This document shows, piece by piece, positions 34,123-44,616 of a DNA stretch of 50,538 nt. The stretch is from Bimuria novae-zelandiae CBS 107.79 (Eukaryota; Ascomycota; Dothideomycetes; Pleosporales; Didymosphaeriaceae). The stretch's first letter is position 1, and the number at the start of each line of letters is the position of its first letter. Location of the stretch: positions 1 through 50,538 of the forward strand of contig ML976772.1 of assembly GCA_010015655.1 (NCBI GenBank), in the 5' to 3' direction. Below the pieces are notes generated by a model. The model made no database searches. It was not told where the DNA came from and saw only the letters and a list, made by a program, of their open reading frames with translations. A program made the position numbers and the translations under genes.

Positions 34123-35017
34123 TGGAAGCTCACAAATAAAAGAGAAACGAAGGAAGGAGTGTGATGGCGAACGCTTCGCCGCAAACCTCGTCTGAGACTC
34201 AGAGTAGATGGATAAGCAGCGCATCCACATAGCTCCATCATAGGACAAGGGGTCAACGACTCGACCATTCTCGACGTAGCCAAGGACTTTCACGGATACC
34301 CGCGCTTCCCTCCTGCCCCACGCCCAAAATGATGCATAACTTTGTCTATGATGACCTGCTACATTGCCAGGTCAAGAGGGCCGAAGGCTGGTTTGATGAA
34401 CCTACCTACATAACCACCTTGTGTATTGGCTTCGTTGCAGCTCTTCGAGCCTTGTCCATCCCAGGCCACGCTGAACCGCGACCGTTACAACTAGATGTCG
34501 ACAATAGAGTCGAAGTGACCCATGTAGTGTGGCTGTGGGCACAATGCACACGCGAATAATGCAAATTCCTCCTCATTTCACTGTTTCCCCTGAAGTCGAA
34601 AATGCCTCACACTAGGTAGCAAGCAGGTAGGATGCGCAATCCCGCGAAATAGAAGGAACACGCTCATTCCAACGTCGTTTACAGCTTCAAAGGTATTGTC
34701 CCGGAATACGTTGTAAGGGGAAACGACGCTGTTCTGCCACGAGGCGGCCGCATTTGCGCATGCAGGGCCGAGCAGCCACAATGCACAAGCCTTGAGAAGA
34801 TATACCGCTAGGCAGAAACGAGTTAACCCCAGAGGGATCCACGGGCCCGTGCGGAGGCTAACGGCAGAGTGAATTAGTGCGGACAAAATACGGCCTCGGA
34901 AATTTTGAGCGCAGCCTGCCTGCCCTGTCGACACCTCGTGTCTGTCGTTCGGTAGCTTCACGTAGTTTTCGCATTTATCATGCATGGCACGATGTACTGA
35001 CTGTAGTGTAGGGCACA
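34123..35017. other. upstream region of the Ca2+/H+ exchanger
   Basis: The exchanger frame is open upstream to 34293, but MENG at 34122 is the more likely start. A minus-strand frame at 34578-35018 has a hydrophobic middle (CLAVYLLKACALWLLG) but no recognised domain, start context or neighbours to support it. Nothing else is seen. Confidence 0.35.
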
Positions 35018-35296
35018 ATTAGTGTTATTGATATTGATATTGATCACTAATTTTTAAATGTATATTTTAATTATAATTTTGAAGATAAGTTACTTAAGTA
35101 GGCTACATATTTTTCTAACAAAGTTAGTATAAAATATTTAGAGCTAGTTTATTTCCTATTTAGGCTCGTTTATTTGCTATTTTATCTTCAATAATTAGTG
35201 ATAACAATAATTTTAGTTATCACTAATTAGTCATTTGACGAAAACGGACATTAATATTAGCGATAGCGATATCGATCATTGATTAATATCGCTAAT
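35018..35296. mobile_element. AT-rich element with three related palindromes (MITE-like)
   Basis: An AT-rich block of about 280 bases sits in otherwise normal DNA. Three palindromic segments have the same ends ATTAG(T/C)G...C(A/G)CTAAT: 35018-35051 (34 nt), 35194-35227 (34 nt, with a 12-bp perfect stem) and 35256-35296 (41 nt). The first and last bound the block, so the element as a whole also has loosely inverted ends. The T/C and A/G differences between copies are those expected from C-to-T mutation. No coding capacity. It may be a non-autonomous inverted-repeat element; no target-site duplication could be fixed. Confidence 0.5.
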
Positions 35297-35619
35297 ACAC
35301 TGCTGACAGGTATTCCGGATCAAAAACCTTGCTGAGAGGATCCAAAAACATACACCAGCGAAGCCGATCTTGTTATACAACTGCACACTCATTCACGATA
35401 AAGGGTACCCAGGAAAGACAGCCCACACAGTCTTGGAATACTCTCGCAGGGCAGTATGTTCGACGGCTCCCCTGGCTCTCGTAGCAATGTCTACTGTATT
35501 CCTAGGCACCCATATCGAATATCAGCGCGCAGACACTTCTCACGGCAGCTTTCCTTCCGAAAATATGCGTTGGTTGAGTTCGCCGAAGAGCGGATCTCCA
35601 GCGGCCGGAAAGAGTCGTA
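35297..35619. other. intergenic
   Basis: This lies between the palindromic element and the possible secreted-protein gene. The plus-strand frame from 35370 has no recognisable domain. Nothing else is seen. Confidence 0.35.
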
Positions 35620-36130
35620 ATGTTGAAGGCACTGGCTATTGCCGTCTTGCTTGCAACGCACACGTAAAGACTTCCCACGCGACTGGATATGAGTTCCATT
35701 ATAACTACTTCACGTGGATCGCTCCCCATCGGCCGACTGCTCGATGCGATAGCGTTGGGGTATCGAATTATGATACATATCGGAGGACATGAGCACGCTT
35801 CTTGCACACCGTCAATGCGGGTCCTAAATATCTGTGGGCAACTCTTCGGAGAGCAGTGGATCGAATCCAAGCGTACGATATCGTATCCTACGTGCGTGTA
35901 ATAGGGAGAGAGGTTGCCGGTACGGACATCCGGATCGTGTCGAGATCTTCGCAGTCGAGCACTCATGCAAGGCCCGTGTACTCGGTCGGGTTCGGTCAGC
36001 TTGTGGTAATTATCGTCGCCGATCATGGTGTAATGGCCGTGAGGACAAATACCTGGAAAGCGCAAGACAGCTCGCTTTCGCGATGTATGACTTTTCAGGT
36101 GGCGGCGTCGCGGTCACTTCGAAAGTCTAG
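35620..36130 (+). CDS. possible small cysteine-rich secreted protein
   Basis: The ATG at 35620 opens a textbook signal peptide, MLKALAIAVLLATHT. It then meets a stop, but a GTAAAG donor lies at 35663. Further on, a frame ending at TAG 36128-36130 carries five cysteines in about 90 residues (contexts RAC, RGC, HSC, SAC, SWC) and many Arg. Joining the donor to the GAGAGCAG acceptor ending near 35854 keeps frame and gives a mature protein of roughly 90 residues. No conserved family is recognised. The intron would be about 190 nt, and another exon could hide inside it. If real, it is a candidate effector-like protein; it may equally be chance or a dead gene. Confidence 0.3.
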
Positions 36131-36597
36131 CAGTACAAACAAAGAGCGAGGCAGCGCCTGCGGTATTCTCGATCGACCCAAGGCATTACATGAACTTGAA
36201 AGCTGTTAAGAACGTTGAAAATAAGAGTGCGCTTGTCCAGAGATGGGCGCCGGATAAGCTCGCGCGTGAGAGACATGACCAGCCTAAATGCCACATGGCT
36301 TTGACCAGGCAGGGAATTTTCGTACCCGATCCAGCCCCCGGTCTACACAATAACTTTCAATTTTGTCCTCCTACGGTCTGTTCGAAGCGATACGTTCTAC
36401 TGCAGGGTTTTCTATTCTCACCGTGTTGTACTATGGGTGAAGAAGGAACTGCGTACACATCGCGAGGGGTAGTCCAGGCCCAATGGACAAGTGTGGCCAT
36501 TAGACATATTTCCGTGGTCTGTTTTGTATCGGACTGAGCCCGTATAAATTCGGTGCAATGATTCAACAGCATCAGCAACCTCACCACGTTCTCTCCA
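36131..36597. other. upstream region of the DUF4360 gene
   Basis: A GTATAAATT box-like sequence stands at about 36541-36549, some 50 bases before the ATG. The plus-strand frame 36190-36537 has no recognisable domain. Nothing else is seen. Confidence 0.45.
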
Positions 36598-37329
36598 ATG
36601 GCATCCTTACTTATGCTCTTTTTCCTTGCATTATTAGCCTGCATCAGCTCCGTGGTAGCTGCACCTGCTCCAGCTGCCACAGTGACGCGACCTCCGAAAG
36701 GTGCAGCAACGGTCGGTGCTGTTAAAGTTGACAATCCAGACCTCGACAGCGAGGGGAATGGATGTAGAGCTGGTTCTGTTGGCGCCGCATTCGCTTCCGA
36801 CAACTCCGCCTTAACACTCATTTTTGATGATTTTCAAGCCGCCATCGGACCGGCTGCTGGAGATCTGAGGAAACGCGCATTCTGTCGGGTAAACGTGACG
36901 TTGACTTCACCGGGCTGGGCTTTCGACGTCAGCTCAGTAGACTTCCGCTCTTATGTCAATATTGCCAAGGGGGTTGATGTGAGCCTCGTCAGCCGTTGGA
37001 AGTGGATTGACAAAAAAGGTGTGGATATGGAAGGCAAGGTAAGCCAAATCGGATGAAGAGTGTATGCCGAATACAAGAGCTGACCATCATAGGGAAACGT
37101 GAAGAAAGTTCTGAGCGGCCCATTCCAGGAAGACTTCCTCCTACATAATAAGGACGGGGAGTTATCCGACAGTCAGCAATCCGTGTGCTCGAAAGCGTCC
37201 GCAACATTCCAGTTAAGCATCTCAGCCACCCTGTCAGCGAGTGGTTCGTCTTTACCGGGACTTGTCCAAGGGAGTGCCGCCGATGCCAAATTTGGTCAAT
37301 TACTCAATCTCACGTGGAGGAAATGTTGA
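36598..37329 (+). CDS. DUF4360 family secreted protein
   Basis: This is a small secreted protein of unknown function, a family frequent in plant-associated fungi. Exons 36598-37038 and 37093-37329 with a 54-nt intron (GTAAGC donor, GCTGAC branch, ATAG acceptor) give 225 aa. The N-terminus is a signal peptide (MASLLMLFFLALLACISSVVAAPAPA). The body has the family hallmarks: GCRAGSVGAAFASDNSALTL, LIFDDFQAAIGP, KRAFCRVNVTLTSPGWAFD, VDFRSYVNIAKGVD, a GPFQEDFLLH segment and the C-terminal FGQLLNLTWRKC. Four conserved cysteines are visible, in GCRAG, FCRV, SVCSKAS and the final RKC, consistent with two disulfides. The frame is intact. Its job is not known. Confidence 0.9.
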
Positions 37330-37397
37330 TGAAGTTCGTCTTGGTAAAGTTATGTATCGGCTCGAATCGGCGCTTGACAACCTGTTATACAAGCTGA

Positions 37398-38708
37398 TCA
37401 CGCCACCCGGGAACATAGAATGGGGGCGCGGCGTTGGGCGGGACATTCATGAATCAAAAAGTTGAAATTAGCGCCTTGAGAAGCGAACGTCGCCCTGTAA
37501 CTTTCTAAGACGGAGTCATCGGGGGTCCGGAGTAACCGGATTTCGAGATCGATTGACACTAATAAGGGGCATTGTCGAACAAGCTCCAACACCACTGTCT
37601 GGTGATCCCAACTGAGGAGTGCACTGGTATCTCCTACACTGGACATGTCGTTGATCTCAACGTGGCGGAGATGAAGATGACGAAGTGATGGAGGTAGGTT
37701 CGCGGCTTGAATCGCTTCAATAAGACTCATGTGATGCACCGCAGTGCATAGAGTGTGCAGATCGACCGAGAGAAATTCGATTTTTGAACACTTGATTTCG
37801 CCCAAAACAGCTGAGCCATCGTTCGTAAGGTAGTTGTGGCCAAGTTCAGGATGGCGCGCATCAATCCGACCGTCCTCGATGACCAACTTACGCAAGGAGA
37901 TGCGTAGCTGGGATGTGAAGAATCCTAAGAGATGACGAGATTGCCTTGGGTAGAGGGTGCACTCATAGTGGTAGAAACGGAGATATGACAATGATGGCAA
38001 ACTTTTCGCCAATGCTTGCAAGGAGTTTGACCACAGCCTGTACGGTGCCGAGTTCCAGCTTCTGAAACCTTGGTGTATTTCAAGCTCTTTGACAGAGTGC
38101 GATACCCAACCCCAATCAATGGGGTACGCTCTGTCATCTCCGTCAAGGTCGATGATTTTCATCGAGCGGAGGACTATCCGTTCGAGACGTGGTAAACGAA
38201 GAATATAATTATACTTGTAGATGTAATCGGCAGCAAACAGTTCAAGGGTACGGATGTTTTCTAGATTTCTCGGGATACCCATGGTATAACCGGTTCTGTG
38301 GTACAGGGTCGTTTCCACAAGCTTTACTGTGACGATACGATGGTCGCTCCCAAAAGTCGTAAGACTCGTAAGCAAAGGAAGCGCTCCGGCCAGGAAGTCC
38401 CGAAGTCGATTCGTATGCTGCAGCGGAGTGGAGCAGGGAGCTCCACAATGGATAAAAAGCGTCTTCACAGCTTCAGCAAGCTGCGTGTCTGCCCGGAGGG
38501 TTTTGAGTAGTGAGCTTGGTTGATCCGTCCTGAAGTCGAGGTGAATTGAGCTATAGAGTAGAGGTTGAGCAGCTCCATAGAAACGTCGTGATACCCGGCA
38601 GCAATTCGCGAGACTGGTCGCATCCAGGGCCTGCATATACCCGCCGCCTTTTGAGCGCGCGACATGAACGAGGACGTGATCTAGCAATTCGTTCGGAAGT
38701 GATTCCAT
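37398..38708 (-). CDS. F-box protein with leucine-rich region
   Basis: A single exon gives 436 aa. The N-terminus is an F-box (MESLPNELLDHVLVHVARS ... LANCCRVSRRFYGAAQPLLY), the Skp1-binding module of SCF ubiquitin ligases. The remainder has irregular Leu-rich segments (ENIRTLELFAAD, RLERIVLRSMKIIDL, SLSYLRFYHYECTLY, SLRHLHLRHVEIND, CPLLVSIDLEIRLLR) like the leucine-rich repeats of fungal F-box proteins, probably the substrate-binding side. The frame is intact with a clean ATG. The gene ends about 70 bases from the DUF4360 stop, convergent. This lineage-expanded family has no assigned substrate. Confidence 0.85.
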   Translation of the reverse strand: MESLPNELLDHVLVHVARSKGGGYMQALDATSLANCCRVSRRFYGAAQPLLYSSIHLDFRTDQPSSLLKTLRADTQLAEAVKTLFIHCGAPCSTPLQHTNRLRDFLAGALPLLTSLTTFGSDHRIVTVKLVETTLYHRTGYTMGIPRNLENIRTLELFAADYIYKYNYILRLPRLERIVLRSMKIIDLDGDDRAYPIDWGWVSHSVKELEIHQGFRSWNSAPYRLWSNSLQALAKSLPSLSYLRFYHYECTLYPRQSRHLLGFFTSQLRISLRKLVIEDGRIDARHPELGHNYLTNDGSAVLGEIKCSKIEFLSVDLHTLCTAVHHMSLIEAIQAANLPPSLRHLHLRHVEINDMSSVGDTSALLSWDHQTVVLELVRQCPLLVSIDLEIRLLRTPDDSVLESYRATFASQGANFNFLIHECPAQRRAPILCSRVA

Positions 38709-39355
38709 GGTGGGAAGACAAGTCGCAGTGTATTGAAGACCACCTTCGGATCACCGTGACTATCAAACTCGTCGGACACTCACGACAAGGGCCTGATCCA
38801 GCGACTGCTTGTCGGCCGATGCGAGCTGTGAATAGACCTCGGATGCGACGTAAGAAGAGGGGAAGTTGGTCTAACCAGATATGGACTAGCTGAAACTAGG
38901 GCGAACTCCGATAAGCCACCTTTGAACATGCAACGCTTGGAGGAATATGAGATAAGGCGACGACTGGCAAAACAGGGGTTTTCGGTGTAGAGGGTCCCGA
39001 TAACGTGGCAGAGCACCTTGCATTGGGAACTGTCAGCATGTTGTCGAATTCCACGACGCGTTACTTCATTTCTTAATATCTTCGTTTCTTCGCCTCGAAG
39101 CCATGCAACTATGCCTGTCGAAGGTACCACCAAGGCATTCTGTTTACCCTATATCTCTTGTGACATATCGGATATGATCATCTCCAACAATTGCTCACTG
39201 CGGGTGTCACTGCAACAGCCCCGCTTCCATGGGCCCTGAAGGTTACATTACTTAGCCAGTACCACTTCGCATGGCGATCTCGAGATAGCAGAAACCTGCG
39301 AATACAAAGGTGAACTTAAAGCCGCAAAAATCTTGATTTCTTACCGCTTTTCAAA
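38709..39355. other. divergent intergenic region between F-box and GH20 genes
   Basis: This should contain both promoters. The short frames seen on both strands have no recognisable domain. No TATA box is obvious. Confidence 0.45.
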
Positions 39356-41638
39356 ATGTACGGCTTGGTTCGCTTTGGGTGCTCATTGCTGCTTGCCTCT
39401 GTCCAAGGTATGGGTTATCCGTTCATCACACCTTCAAGCAGACAGGCAAACTGACGTATGCAACTCAAGCTCGCGGAATCCCATCAATCCCTACAAGATC
39501 AACGTATGGACAGTTGCAATTGAGCGAGATTCATAGCGTTATCGTGGACAGTCGATACGCTGAGTCGGTCAACACCAATGGAGAAACCCTGATTCCCCCA
39601 ACCTTACAAGAGTTTGCCGATACCTTTACACAAGACCTCAAAGACCTTCATTTGAATGCCAGCTGTTACGCTGGAGCCAGCGTGACCAATGGGTCTATCT
39701 TCCTGACCCTTGGTGACCCTAGCGATTATCTCGATGTTGCAGGGCGCCAATCCGCGGAAGGATATTCACTCTCCGTCTCGAGCTCCGGAATTGTTATTAC
39801 CGGTGCCAGCTCTCTTGGAGTCTGGTGGGGGACGCGGACTGTCTTTCAACAAGTGTGCCACCCTTTTATGCAGCGCTTACATGATACTGACGATACAGGC
39901 TCTCCTGGGGAACGGTTCGATCCCCTACGGTTCCTTGAACGATACTCCGGGGTGGGGAACGAGAGGCATGATGCTTGACGCTGCGCGGCACTACTACCCC
40001 CCAGATTTTCTGATCGAGATGTGCGCATATATGTCTTTCTTCAAGCAGAACACTTTTCACGTTCATCTGAGCGATAATCTCTACAACAATGTCAATATAT
40101 ACAGCCGAGAACGGTCCCTGGATCTCTACGCCCGCTTCCGCTTATGGTCGGATGATGAAGCGGTTGCCGGATTAAACAAGTACAAGAACGAGTCATACAC
40201 CAGAGAACAGTTTGATGAGGTCCAGTCGGCATGTGCAGCTCGAGGCGTCACTGTTCTGCCGGAAATCGAAGCTCCTGGTCATGCGTTGGTTTTCGTACAG
40301 TGGAAACCAGAGCTTGGCCTAGAGGACGACCTCTCGCTCCTCAACCTGAGTAGTCATTCCGAGTCCATATCTGTCATGAAGACTGTATGGAGCACCTTTC
40401 TGCCTTGGTTCCACTCGAAAACTGTTCATATTGGCGCGGATGAATACACGGCGGAGGTCAACGATTACAACGTCTTCGTCAATGCCATGGCTGATCATAT
40501 TCGTGCGGAGGCAAACAAGTCGATCCGAATCTGGGGTACCTTTCCCCCTAAATACACAACTGGATATGCCAATATCCACCAGAATGTGACAGTACAGCAC
40601 TGGGAGTTCTTCGAGGACAACCCGCTGTACGATTACATTCAAAATAATTACACGGTGCTGAACTCGGATGACACTTACTATGTGGTTAACAAGTGGTCTG
40701 GCAGCTATCAGCCTCAGGTCAATGTCTCTGCGACCTTCATTGGCAATCCGAACACTGGGGGAGGCCTTTGGTACCCGTATGTTAAGTATCATTTACCAAG
40801 GTGTACGAAGACTGACATAAGCTTCAGATACGTGTTTGACACCCGCAACAGCTCCAACAACCCAGTTCGGAACGAGCCACTGGTGCTAGGAGAAGTCGCA
40901 GCGCTCTGGAACGATTACGGCCCAAATGCGACGGTGTACTCTGAGGCCTTTCACGCATGGCGCCAAGGTATCCCCGCGTTAGCTGATAAGCAATGGGGCG
41001 GCAATCTGACTGCGACTGAATTCGAATCAATCCTTGAAACGTTGCGGCCTTTTATCCCCGGCCAGAATCTCGAACGCGCGATAAGCTCCAAAACACCCAC
41101 TATACTGAATTACACATTCGGCATAGGCTATGCCTCCGGGTCGGCCTTAATTGATGCCTCTGGAAACGGATACAATGGCGCCACTGACTGTTCAAGAACG
41201 GAGACTGGCTCTCTTCTCCTCGATTCGTGCGCGCTTACCACCCCTTTGCATTCCAAGGGAAGGGACTACACCCTCACACTCTCTATGCTTCTGTCCTCTC
41301 TCGACAACCCCACAAATGCAACACTCATTACGGGCCGCGACTCCACGCTAATGTTAACACCAAGTATTACATTGTTCCAAGGTGGCAACTACTATCGACT
41401 CACTACATCACTGCCGCTGGAGCAGCGACTTGATTTGAACATTATTGGACGGGGAAACCAGACCTTCGCAAAAATCAATAATGGTACGGAAGAAGAATTC
41501 CTGACGAAAATGGGCATTAACGGGGAGCGCTTTGAATGGGGACCCATGGCAATCGAAGCGCCTTTGCATCAGATTGGAGGGGATAATGCGGGGTGGACCG
41601 GCGAGGTCTACGGTTTAAGACTCAAGAGTTTCGCTTGA
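39356..41638 (+). CDS. GH20 hexosaminidase / lacto-N-biosidase-like, secreted
   Basis: This is a glycoside hydrolase acting on terminal N-acetylhexosamine residues. Exons 39356-39407, 39470-39852, 39899-40776 and 40828-41638 give 707 aa. The signal peptide is MYGLVRFGCSLLLASVQ and the mature chain starts about ARGIPSIP. The GH20 N-terminal domain is followed by the catalytic barrel: GWGTRGMMLDAARHYYP, LPEIEAPGHA and HIGADEY at 322-328, where Asp326-Glu327 is the catalytic pair of substrate-assisted catalysis (usual motif HxGGDE). The substrate Trp/Tyr region VQHWEFF and VNKWSGSY resembles the lacto-N-biosidase branch. The last 200 residues look like a LamG/concanavalin-type beta-sandwich (NYTFGIGYASGSALIDASGNGYNG). 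Many NxT/S sites fit secretion. The first intron needs an AAG acceptor (39467-39469); the rest are standard. Exact substrate is uncertain. Confidence 0.9.
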
Positions 41639-42053
41639 TCTTTACGGAAGCTGAACACGGTATTGAGCTAGCTTTACCACACTCCTTTTATAATTCCATT
41701 CGTGGAATGATCAGTTCCAGGTGCGCGCGGGCCTGGCATCATCTACATATAACCATTGAACCCGGTGGCTCCAAACGAGACTATCCAATCAGAAGCGGCG
41801 ACGCCCCGTTGAAACAATCCCCACTTTTCTTAGCATCGACGCAGTGTATTAATTACAGAACGTTATGCAACAAGCGGAGCATTTGTTCCGTTTAACTTGT
41901 CTGTGTCACAAGGAAAGGCTTGCTTGGAGTGTGCTCGGTGTGGTGGTCACATCCAAGCATATAAGGACCCAACGTTCTGTTCGAAGACTTTCACGCATCT
42001 TTCAAAAATTTTGACAACCCAGCAGACCTCCACGAGCGTCAAATTGAACAGTC
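41639..42053. other. intergenic region upstream of the GH62 gene
   Basis: This holds the GH20 3' UTR and the GH62 promoter. GTATTAATTAC near 41847 is the most AT-rich part. No gene recognised. Confidence 0.4.
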
Positions 42054-43078
42054 ATGTTCAGCCTTCCGCTATGGGCGCTTGTAAATCATGTGCACGCTTC
42101 CCCGCTCGTTGAACGGGCATGCCCGCTCCCCTCGGCTTTTAAGTGGACTTCAACGGGAGCACTTGCTCAACCAAAGAATGGGTGCGACGCCCCAGATTTC
42201 TCCACGCTCTGTAACTCCTCCTGACTTACGTGCTGTAAAGATGGGTCTCACTCAAAGACTTCACAACTGTTCCATACAACGGTAAGCACCTAGTATACGC
42301 GACAACACACGACAGCGGGTCCAGCTGGGGCTCCATGGCATTTGGGACTTTCACGGACTGGTCTGAGATGGCTTTTGTCACCCAAACCAAGCAAAATGCC
42401 GCCGCGGTCGCACCCACTCTCTTCTACTTTGCTCCGAAGAGCATCTGGGTACTGGCATACCAGTGGGGCCCAACCGCCTTTTCGTACAAAACAGCATCGG
42501 ATCCAACCGATCCGAATGCGTGGTCTGGATCTCAGACGCTCTTCTCAGGTTCAATCTCTGGCAGCGTCACGGGGCCGATCGACCAAACGCTCATCGCCGA
42601 CAGCACGAACATGTACCTATTCTTCGCAGGTGACAACGGCAATATCTACCGCTCAAGTATGCCCATCGGAAACTTTCCAAGTAGCTTTGGCTCCTCCTCC
42701 ACGGTTGTAATGAGCGATACTAGGAACAACCTCTTTGAGGCAGTTCAGGTTTACACACTAGCCGGACTCAACAAGTACCTCATGATTGTTGAAGCTATTG
42801 GTGCGAATGGCCGATACTTCAGATCTTTCACGGCAACGTCACTGAGCGGAATGTGGACACCACAGGCTGCTACTGAGAGCAACCCGTTTGCGGGTAAGGC
42901 GAACAGTGGGGCTACCTGGACCAACGATATCAGCCATGGAGAGCTGATCAGGAGTGGAAACGATCAGACGTTCACCGTCGATCCGTGCAACCTGCAGTTG
43001 TTGTACCAGGGTCGGGCGCCCAACTCAGATGGCAACTATGATACGCTGCCGTATCGACCCGGGCTGTTGACGTTGTAA
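42054..43078 (+). CDS. GH62 alpha-L-arabinofuranosidase, secreted
   Basis: This enzyme removes arabinose side chains from arabinoxylan in the plant cell wall. Exon 1 (42054-42181) encodes the signal peptide [15 protein letters not shown] and the start of the mature enzyme ([21 protein letters not shown]). Exon 2 (42241-43078) continues [20 protein letters not shown] to the stop, 321 aa in all. The 59-nt intron uses a GTGCGA donor, a CTGAC branch and an AAG acceptor, which is easily missed; without it the gene looks 5'-truncated. Catalytic residues are Asp49 in SLKD (base), Asp157 in GPIDQTLI and Glu209 in [10 protein letters not shown] (acid). [24 protein letters not shown] and [10 protein letters not shown] form the conserved C-terminal part. 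No carbohydrate-binding module. Its neighbour GH20 lies 415 bases upstream in the same direction. Confidence 0.93.
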
Positions 43079-43310
43079 AAGTGAACGTCCACTGGTATCG
43101 AGACCTATGAAATTCTCTTTGGTTCGTGAATCACGAAGCAGCTCTATTTGTTCGACAAAGAAAACAAAAAAGTAAACAACACAGTGATATGCACAATGAT
43201 TGCTACGATACATATCACATAGCCCTGCCCCACTGCGTGAGCTTCATCAGCGATTTTCGGGTTGTTCTCTTCCGCACTGGGCGACAAAAGCCATCACCAA
43301 TAATCACACA
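43079..43310. other. intergenic region before the Cys/His-rich gene
   Basis: Short GH62 3' UTR and presumed promoter. Nothing else recognised. Confidence 0.4.
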
Positions 43311-43781
43311 ATGGCAGCCGCGGCAGGCCCCCGGCGCCATCACTGCGCATTCAAGATGCCGCAAAATCTCCAATACGAGTGCCCGTGGCGAGGGTTTTTG
43401 TACCAAGAATGTGAGATTGCCTATTTTTGCTCTCACCACGACCGCTACTCCAAGCAGCGCTGCCAGGCTCACTTTGAGTTCAAGGATAGCGGGATGCTGT
43501 GCCCGGAGTTTTACACGATAGTAGATGAGAAGTCAGGTATGCGCTACTGCGACCGACATGACCCTGCGACAGATATACCGGAGATTGTTGAATGGACTGC
43601 GCGAACGACACGGTGGCTCAAGGGCTTGGATCTCGCAGAGCCTGCCCACCGCCTGGAAATGCAGGCATTCCGCGAAGGCGTCGACGACGTCGAAGAAGCT
43701 ACGGTCGTAAAAGCACAACCAAAAGTGGTTATCGGTGGTTTCGTAAATTCCCGCTCACTATGTGACCTGGGCGCTTGTTAG
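43311..43781 (+). CDS. Cys/His-rich protein of unknown function, perhaps 3'-truncated
   Basis: The ATG at 43311 (MAAAAGPRRHHCAFKMPQN) opens a 156-aa frame; an in-frame start at 43200 would add 37 unremarkable residues. The centre has regularly spaced Cys and His (HHC, YECPWRGF, ECEIAYFCSHHDRY, KQRCQAH, GMLCPEF, RYCDRHD), which suggests a zinc-binding fold, but I do not recognise the family. After RTTRWLKGLDLAEP the sequence becomes acidic and ends VNSRSLCDLGAC at 43781, only about 30 bases before the AT-rich block begins. The true C-terminus may therefore have been replaced by inserted repeat DNA. Codon use is like that of neighbouring genes. Confidence 0.55.
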   Translation: MAAAAGPRRHHCAFKMPQNLQYECPWRGFLYQECEIAYFCSHHDRYSKQRCQAHFEFKDSGMLCPEFYTIVDEKSGMRYCDRHDPATDIPEIVEWTARTTRWLKGLDLAEPAHRLEMQAFREGVDDVEEATVVKAQPKVVIGGFVNSRSLCDLGAC

Positions 43782-44616
43782 GTAATCGCTTCCTGCGCGT
43801 CATTTTGACCCTACCTATTTTTCTATACAATTAGATGCTATATATAAATTTATTTTTTAAATAATATCTTGCTATTATCCTTAAGGGTTATTATAATACT
43901 AGCTAAAAGTTATAAATATAAAAGTACTTAAGTATTTAAGGGAGGTAAAAATTTACTTTAAGTAACGTAGGTAGCTAAAAAGTTACGTATAATAAAGTTA
44001 TCTTATAAAAAGACTTTTAAAAAAGTAAAGGCTAGGGTACCTTTATAAAAAATAATAAATAAAACTAATTATATAATTATTACTAAGGGAGCTAAGGTAG
44101 AGTAACTTAAAAATAAAAACATTAAATAGTAAGAAATATACTTAGAGGATAGCCTATTATTAGCTTAGCTAAATCCTTTTATATAATAATTAAATAAAAA
44201 GCTTACTAAGACAGTTAATAAAACTTATATAAGATATTACTATAGAACGTATTATAATAATAAAATAATTAATAGCGTAGAAAATAGTAATTATAAGTAA
44301 CTACTTAGTAGCCTAATAGTAGGCGAGGTATAGAGATAGGCTAATAGTATTATTATAAAAATAAGCACCTAAGAAAAAGTCTCTATTAAAAGCTTTACTA
44401 TAATTATATATTTAAGTTAAACTTTAGTAAAAAATTATATAATAAATACTCTTAAACGTAAAAAAGGTTACTATAATTAGCGCCTTTAGGGGCTACTATA
44501 TATATAAATTTTAACTTAGTACTACTACTAAAGTTATTTTAAGTACTTATTTTAAGTACTTATTTTAAGTTAATTACGCGTAAGTAGCCTATAAAGCTCT
44601 TAAGTATAACTTACTA

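Noticed and set aside
34578..35018. 146-codon minus-strand frame with a hydrophobic segment
   Set aside because: Only one weak hydrophobic stretch, no family and an end inside the AT-rich element.
42335..43078. GH62 gene as a 5'-truncated pseudogene
   Set aside because: Exon 1 with a signal peptide at 42054-42181 joins in phase through an AAG-acceptor intron, so the gene is complete.
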